Part shown: piece by piece, positions 57,984 to 64,000 of the stretch | Layout of the letters: each line of letters starts with the position of its first letter | Numbering within the stretch: position 1 is the stretch's first letter | Source of the DNA: Haberlea rhodopensis | Taxonomy: Eukaryota > Streptophyta > Magnoliopsida > Lamiales > Gesneriaceae | Direction of reading: 5' to 3' | Assembly: GCA_907163345.1 (NCBI GenBank) | Contig: CAJQUN010000003.1 | Span: 11,946,821-12,010,820, forward strand | Length of the DNA stretch: 64,000 bases | Program-made: the position numbers and the translations under genes | The notes under the pieces: model-generated | Told to the model about the DNA's origin: nothing | Databases searched by the model: none | Seen by the model: only the letters and a program-made list of their open reading frames with translations

Positions 57984-58866
57984 ACCATGTTAGTACTAAG
58001 TCAAGATTATTTAAGCAAGCATCAAAAGAATCCCCAAAGACAGAAAAGTCATCCATAAAGACCTCTAAGAATTTTTCAACCATATCATGAAAAATAGACA
58101 TCATACATCTTTGAAAGTTTCAGGCACATTACACAATCCAAATGGCATTCTCCTAAAAGCAAACGTACCATAAGGACAAGTGAAGGTAGTCTTCTCTTGG
58201 TCCTCAGGTGCAATATCTATTTGATTATACCCAGAATAGCCATCTAGAAAACAATAGAAATCATACCCTGCTAGACGCTCTATCATTTGGTCAATGAATG
58301 GGAGGGGAAAATGGTCTTTACAGGTGGCGTCCTTTAACTTTCTATAATAAATGCAGACGCGCCAACCTGTGACTGTTCTATAGGGATTAATTCATTGTTC
58401 TCATTTTTAACTACAGTCATACCTCCTTTCTTGGGTACACATTGTACAGGACTAACCCATGCACTATCAGAAATGGGATAGATAATACCTGCATCCAGCA
58501 GTTTGATGACCTCAGCCTTTACCACTTCTTGCATCTTTGGGTTTAACCGGCGTTGTGGTTGAACCACGGGTTTGTAAGCATCCTCCATCAAGATCTTATG
58601 CATACATGTTGATGGGCTTATCCCTCTTATGTCCGCTACTTTCCATCCGTATGCTTTCTTATGCTCCACAAAATCCTAAGTAATTTGTCTTCGTTTATAC
58701 CTGTTAAAGATGAAGAGACAATTACAGGCAATGGCTCATTAAAATCTAAATAAACATATTTGAGGTGAGGAGGGAGGGTTTTGAGTTCAAGAGTTGGTGG
58801 TTCTTCAATGGAGGGCTTTTGTGGCTTCATGTCCCTCTCTCCCAACTCGCCTAAGTTGTTCCTCAC
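57984..58866 (-). pseudogene. Athila reverse transcriptase palm/fingers, frame-disrupted
   Basis: Pieces in different frames: 58866-58636 (protease/RT linker), 58669-58334 (fingers, with PKKGGMTVV), 58286-58101 (FLDGYSGYNQI and RRMPFGLCNVP) and 58104-57984 (EVFMDDFSVFG, the catalytic Asp pair). At least three frame changes separate them, including one near 58345 within the VCIYYRKL motif. All signature motifs survive, so decay is moderate. Confidence 0.85.
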
Positions 58867-58873
58867 ACGCCTA

Positions 58874-59845
58874 TTATGGGTTGGCGTTCAAATAAACGAC
58901 AGTCTCTTTCAACTCGATGGTCTCGCCCAGCTTTTCAATATCCTCTACCAAGCATGCTTCCAATTCATCCTTGTGTGTTCCCTTAAACATATTAGCAGAT
59001 AACACATCAATAATATCAACACTAAAACACATATGCTCATCATGTGGGTGTTTTAAAGCTTTAAAAACGTTGAAAGTGACTTGATCCTCCCCTACACGGA
59101 GGATCAACTTCCCTTGTTGGACATCTATAAGTGCCTTTCCAGTAGCGAAGAATGGTCTTCCCAAGATCAGTGGCGTGTCAGCATCTTCTTCCATATCCAA
59201 GACAAGGAAGTCTGCCGGGAAGATGAATTTATCAACCTTCACTAGGACATCCTCTATGATTCCTCGTGGGTATGTCACAGACCTATCTGCCAATTGCAAA
59301 GAAACTGTGGTCGGTTTTGGCTCACCAAGTCCCAACTTCCTGAAAATTGACAAAGGCATAAGATTAATACTTGCACCTAAATCACATAAAGATTTTGTAA
59401 ATGAAATGGAGCCAATTGTGCAAGGTATAGAAAAACTCCCTGGATCTTTCAACTTAGGAGGCAATTTGTTTTGGACAACTGCCGAACACTCCTCAGTTAA
59501 CTTAATCGTCTCATGCTCACCCAATTTCCTCTTATTCGACAGAATATCTTTCAAAAACTTAGCGTAGCTAGGCATTTGAAGTAAAGCATCAGCAAATGGA
59601 ATATTTATTTGTAATTTCTTAAAAATTTCTAAGAATTTAGCAAAACTAGCATCTACCTTTGACCTTTTTAATGCAGCGGGAAATGGGGGATGAATTTGTA
59701 CCTTCTTTCGTGGTGCGATAGGTGTAGTGGAAGTAGTAGACTTACCATTTTCACGTGTCTGAATGTCATTCTCACCTTCCAATTCAACTACGTGCTCATC
59801 GTCCCGATATTCAGTCTGTGATCCAATTTCTTTTCCACTCCTCAA
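58874..59845 (-). pseudogene. Athila protease region
   Basis: A 323-codon frame: gag/protease linker (LRSGKEI-type start), the segment YAKFLKDILSNKRKL, then an aspartic protease with CDLGASINLMP (active-site Asp-Leu-Gly-Ala-Ser, the form usual in Athila), ADRSVTYPRGI and TPLILGRPFFATGKALIDV. It is in a different frame from gag, the shift lying in the A-rich run at about 59878. Confidence 0.88.
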
Positions 59846-59900
59846 TGAGATCGCCTTGGCTTGCTCTCGGGAGTTCTTTTTCCGTATCGCTCGGTAAGCT

Positions 59901-61166
59901 TCATGGTGCTCTTCCAGCTAACATATTTGACATTTGCCCCATTTGAGTTTCCAAGTTCTTAATTGATGCATCTTGATTTTGCATCCTATTCTCCGTCATC
60001 GTCGTGAACTTAGTTAGCAACTCTTCCATACTTGGCTTTGGTGGATAACACGGTGGAGGTTGTGGATTCAAGACATTCTTTTGGTTGGACCAAGAGAAGT
60101 TCGGATGATTCCTCCACGGTTGGTTATAGTTGTTGGAGTATGAGTTACCCTGTGGTGGTCTATTTCCTACAAAATTTGCTTGTTCATTAGATTGCATAAA
60201 AGGATTACCTGCCTGACATTCCGTGCTTGGATGGTTGCCTCCACATAAATCGCACTTGATCACTTGAGCTTGCATGGATGTCATGCTCAAACTGTCAATC
60301 TTCTTGTTCAAAGCCTCCAATTGAGCTTGTATTGATGTCTCTTCATCCACTTGATGCATCCCAATTGGTCGCTTTGGCACATTCATCTCAGAATGCCACT
60401 GGTAAATGTTGGATGCCATCTCTTCCAAGAGCGTGTAAGCTTCCTCGGGTGACTTTCTCATAATGGTACCTCCCGCTGCTGCATCAATCATGGATCTATT
60501 AGCAGAAAATAAACCATTGTAAAATGTTTGTACCTGAAGCCAAATCGGAAGGCCATGATGTGGACATCTTTGAAGTAGATCTTTGAAACGCTCCCAAGCT
60601 TCATACAGTGTTTCTGGATCATGTTGCATGAATGTGGTGATGTCATTACGCATCTTAGCTGTCTTGGAAGGGGGAAAGTATTTTGATAAGAATGCTTGCG
60701 CCATCCCCTCCCACGTAGTGATCGATCCTGCAGGCAATGAATTTAACCAACTCTTAGCTTTATCATTTAAAGAAAAGGTAAAGAGTCGTAACCTGATGGC
60801 GTCGTCAGTGACGCCATTGTGCTTGAACGTGTCGCATATCTCCAAAAAGTTGGAGATATGAGCATTATGATCATCAGTAGGCGATCCTCCGAATTGCACA
60901 GAGTGTTGAATCATCTGAATTATGGCAGGCTTGATCTCGAAGTTATTAGCGTGAATCCTTGGTCTTGTGATGCTAGACATGGTGCCTTGAAAAGATGGTT
61001 GTGCATAGTCCATCATGGATCTTGTAATTGGCACTTCTTCGTTGTTTCCATTACCATTCCCTCGATTATTCTCGGCCATCTCCCTAGTTTCTTTCCGAAA
61101 TCTTCTGCAAGTTCGTTCAATCTCTAAGTCAAGTGGCTCTAGTATAGGTCTGTCACTTCGTAGCAT
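59901..61166 (-). pseudogene. Athila gag
   Basis: A 421-codon frame starting at an ATG at 61166, which fits a position about 145 nt from the primer site. Gag domain at residues 85-230 (motifs FSLNDKAKSWLNSLP, FLSKYFPPSKTAKMRNDI), one zinc knuckle CDLCGGNHPSTEC at about residues 300-312, and an Asn/Gln/Pro-rich tail ending MGQMSNMLAGRAP before a stop at 59901. In related elements the frame reads on past GRA, so the stop is probably an inactivating mutation; the gag itself could still be made. Confidence 0.9.
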
Positions 61167-61310
61167 GCACTACAAAGACAACTCCCTGCAAAATTCAACA
61201 CAACGAAGGAACAACAGTAGTGAAATCGTATAGACAGTAATAAAAGTAAAAATAAAAAAAATATGGCTAAATTATAGTCAACTAATCTCCTATGATATTA
61301 CTTAAACTAG

Positions 61311-61328
61311 TCCCCGGCAACGGCGCCA
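61311..61328 (-). promoter_or_regulatory. Primer binding site, tRNA-Asp
   Basis: The minus-strand sequence TGGCGCCGTTGCCGGGGA complements the 3' end of tRNA-Asp, the primer used by Athila elements. It is 6 nt from the LTR. Confidence 0.85.
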
Positions 61329-61334
61329 AAAACT

Positions 61335-62785
61335 TAATCGCTTTTATTTTAAACAGTTATTTCTCAGTGTAGCGATTCTCTACCGCAAGTGCACGGTGTC
61401 AAGTTTTAGTATAATGGTTTAAAAGTAAGGAGTGTCGTACCCACAGGGACTAGTAGTAATTACCACGTTCGATTAGAATTACTATATTTAACCTACGATT
61501 ATAGAATGATTATCAAACTAAATTGACTTAAGCACAAAAATTAACATAAACAGCAGTGATGGATAATTGAAGAGAAATTATAAACGAATTATCAAGACGT
61601 CGGTTCACCCATGTAATCCCCCAAAAGTTGTCTATTAATTAAGATTCTATGTTCTATGTTCTAGGGTGACGAGTTTCCTATTTCATTCGTTATACATAGG
61701 TCCGGTTATAGCAATTCTAGCATTAATCTACAATAAACCACTCCCGTGTCTTTATTGAATGATTAATACCGAAAAACGCTTTGTGAAAACTACTAGCCTT
61801 TGATTTTGGTAAATCTATTGCTATCACACGTGTGCTAGATTTTACTTGGTCCGTCTCAACCTAAAACCCACGGCCTAATTTACTACGTCGTATCGTAATC
61901 TCCTATGGTCAATTCAATTACGATTACCAATATCATGCAAAAGGTAGCTAATCTTTTACAAGCATTAAAAACATAAATTAAGCGCAAAGATCATAGAAAT
62001 CAAATCAAAACCATTAATTAACTCAAGGGTTCAAACATGGGATCCCCTATGTCTTGATATATATCTTAGCCAACAACCATAATCAAATTATAATGCAAAA
62101 ACATGTCTTTAAACAAATTTAACATCACAATCTGAAATAAAAAATAATTAAGTTCAGAAATACTAAGATAACGAGGATGTCGCTCCATGCGTCGCTCCGT
62201 TTCGTTCCTTGCGTTGCTCTTGCTCTTCAATGATTTGTGGTATTTCTTTGGATGGAGGAGTGGCTGCTAGGTTTCAGAAAATGTTGGCAAAAGTCCTTGA
62301 ATTTTTGTCCATAGGTCTGTTAAATAGGGTAACCATCAATGGGAATGAGTCCACCTTGAACCAAACATGGAAAGTCTTTATTTTTCTCAAAACTCTTCGC
62401 GGCGATCGATCTTCGTTCCCACGCCGATCGATCTTCAATCTCTACTAGACGTGATAGCCAAAATAAACATTTCCGCGATCGATCTTCGTTCCCTACCGAT
62501 CGATCGCGAGTCTTCACTGTATATTGGCGATCGATCGCGAGTTCTTGCCGATCGATCGCGAGCTATATAAAATTTATAAAACCGAGAATACAGTCCATTT
62601 TCTCACGTCTTCACCCGGTTTGGTCCTTTTTCAACATTATTAGCTTATTTCCTCCACTTTTATCCCCTTGGACCTAGATTCCTGAAATACACAAAAATAT
62701 ACCAAAAAACGTAAAATCATCCAGGAATCAATACGAAAATCAATACAAAAACATAGCAAAATAAGTGTAAAATTTACACTTATCA
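61335..62785 (-). repeat. 5' LTR of the Athila element
   Basis: A 1451-bp LTR, homologous to 34419-35880, ending CACTTATCA. The primer-side end reads TA where TG is expected, one mutation. It carries a cluster of CGATCGATC motifs (62402-62560). It also directly precedes the 3' untranslated region of a second Athila-like interior, so it may be a recombinant LTR shared by two elements. Confidence 0.85.
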
Positions 62786-63009
62786 TTTACCTTTGACAAC
62801 GACCGTCAGTGATCATTGTCCAATTCATCATCAGCTCATGGGGTATATTATTGGACAGATCACAGCACACATGGAGTCTCGCCAAAATCAAACACAAAAA
62901 CAAAACAAACCAAAATAAACTAAAAACAAAGCAAAGGGATAGGAAAGAGTTCTTGATTTATAGTCCCAAGCTTAACTTTTTACCGTTTACGCTCAAGTGC
63001 CGCTAGGGC
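62786..63009 (-). other. 3' untranslated region of a second Athila derivative
   Basis: Non-coding; includes a decayed version (GACAACGAC...ATCATTGTC, near 62798-62823) of the inverted repeat at 37632-37657 and the AGTCCCAAGCTTAACTTTTTACC block. It lies between the LTR and the integrase tail. Confidence 0.5.
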
Positions 63010-63370
63010 CAGTGGGGGAAGAGTTTACATCCTCCATGTGGTAATGTCGTAACCACTTCTCTTTCACAGTGAATAGTCCCACATGGTCATCTCTCAGTTT
63101 GAAGGTGTCGAATGGTAGAACATCGACAACTTTGAATGGTCCAGACCATGGTGCGTCAGACTCCTATGGAAAAAATCTCATCTTTTTTCCTATTAATTAA
63201 TACCGAGTCTCCTACACCAAATTTACCTCTTCTTTGTTGGCCATTCGATGTGACCTCCACCTTCTTCTCACTCTTAACCTGCATTGCATCAACAAATAGT
63301 GTATCAATTATATTGACACTAAAACATCGGTGTTCAGTGCATGTAGTGTTCACAACTTTGAACATATCAT
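63010..63370 (-). pseudogene. Protease tail fused to integrase C-terminus
   Basis: From right to left the protease C-terminal region (ILRVG near 63400, then NIIDTLFVDA near 63320) leads into a basic segment RRGKFGVGDSVLI and, after a frame change near 63165, an integrase C-terminal segment (SGPFKVVDVLPF, then KEKWLRHY) down to about 63010. RT, RNase H and the integrase core are absent, exactly as at 37824-38280. Confidence 0.7.
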
Positions 63371-64000
63371 AAGTAACTTGATCCCCCCTACTCGAAGGAT
63401 CAACTTCCCTTCTTGGACATCTATCAATGCCCTTCCAGTAGCTAGGAATGGTCTTCCTAATATCAATGGCATGTTCGCCTCCTCCTTTATGTCTAACACC
63501 ATAAAATCCACCGGAATAGTGAATTTGTTAACCTTGACCGGTACATCCTCCACTATCCCATGAGGCTACTTGATGGACTTGTCTGCCATCTGCAATGAGA
63601 GATTGATTGCTTTTAGCTCTCATAAACCCAGCTTCTTGTACACAAAGGCATTAAATTGACACTTGACCCCAAATCACATAAAATTTATTGAAAGATTTAG
63701 AATTGATTTTGCAAGGTATAGTGAAACTCCCTGGATCCTTTAACGTTGGAGGTGAATCATTTTGAATGACAGCAGAACACGCCCCAGTTAAGTTTATCAT
63801 CTCATACTCTCCCAGTTTCCACTTTTTTACCAGAATCTCATTTAAAAACTTAGCATAATTCGGCATGTGCCGAATAGCATCAATGAAAGGCATCTCAATA
63901 TGAAGATTCTTAATCAATTCTAAAAGTTTAGCAAATTTAGCTTCAATCTTTGGTCTCTTATACGCATCGAGGAATGTGAGTGGGATCTCTACCTTAGTAG
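63371..64000 (-). pseudogene. Athila gag C-terminus and protease (runs off window)
   Basis: 63917-63651 carries NYAKFLNEILVKKWKLGEYE and GSFTIPCKI, the upstream part of the protease region. The active-site segment near 63640-63660 is frameshifted. 63553-63371 carries DVPVKVNKFTIPVDFMVLDI and PLILGRPFLATGRALIDV. Both are clear homologues of 59845-58874. Gag continues beyond the window. Confidence 0.8.

Overview
This window looks like nuclear DNA from a flowering plant, in a gene-free, heterochromatin-like block. I found no host gene, rRNA or tRNA. Almost every stretch can be assigned to an LTR retrotransposon or a derivative: Ty3/Gypsy chromovirus (Tekay/Del type), Ty3/Gypsy Athila type, a Tat-type fragment, Ty1/Copia, a SIRE-like Copia fragment, a TRIM, a hAT-like MITE, and a group of large non-coding elements with 2.1-2.6 kb LTRs that I call family A, B and D. 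The plant origin rests on primer sites matching initiator tRNA-Met and tRNA-Asp, Athila/Tekay/SIRE protein and polypurine-tract signatures, and nested insertions. The species cannot be named from this.

Layout. 1-5570: family A copy 3 on the minus strand (3' LTR, polypurine tract, non-coding interior with a 59-bp hairpin array). 5571-6255: a Tekay-like LTR fragment. 6256-7797: the 3' end of a Tat-like element with a broken antisense ORF and a 3' LTR. 7798-28986: a decayed Copia element on the minus strand, whose gag is interrupted at 11690/27009 by two young, oppositely oriented family A elements (copy 1 at 11691-20270 plus, copy 2 at 20271-27008 minus) fused at a breakpoint. 29192-33306: two more LTRs on the plus strand. 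33308-55700: family D on the minus strand, its LTRs and interior broken by an Athila deletion derivative (34419-39170, itself holding a MITE), a TRIM plus SIRE-like block (40262-44415), an Athila LTR scrap (45399-45800) and the youngest insertion, a 9.0-kb Tekay chromovirus (46012-55040) with a perfect 5-bp target duplication TCATA. 55720-62785: a nearly full-length but disabled Athila element on the minus strand. 62786-64000: the interior of another Athila deletion derivative, running off the window.

How the parts relate. Family A has intact LTRs, primer site and polypurine tract but no gag or pol, so it must be copied in trans. Its primer-site block, LTR ends and a perfect 7-bp hairpin just upstream of the polypurine tract are shared with the Tekay chromovirus, which makes a Tekay-type element the likely helper. 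The LTRs of families A, B, D and Tekay also share an inverted GTACGT...ACGTAC block. Several of the elements carry tandem arrays whose units are short hairpins with a conserved loop and stems that change in matched pairs. This hairpin-array architecture, with the conserved pre-PPT hairpin, is the part of the window I consider least explained by known element anatomy.
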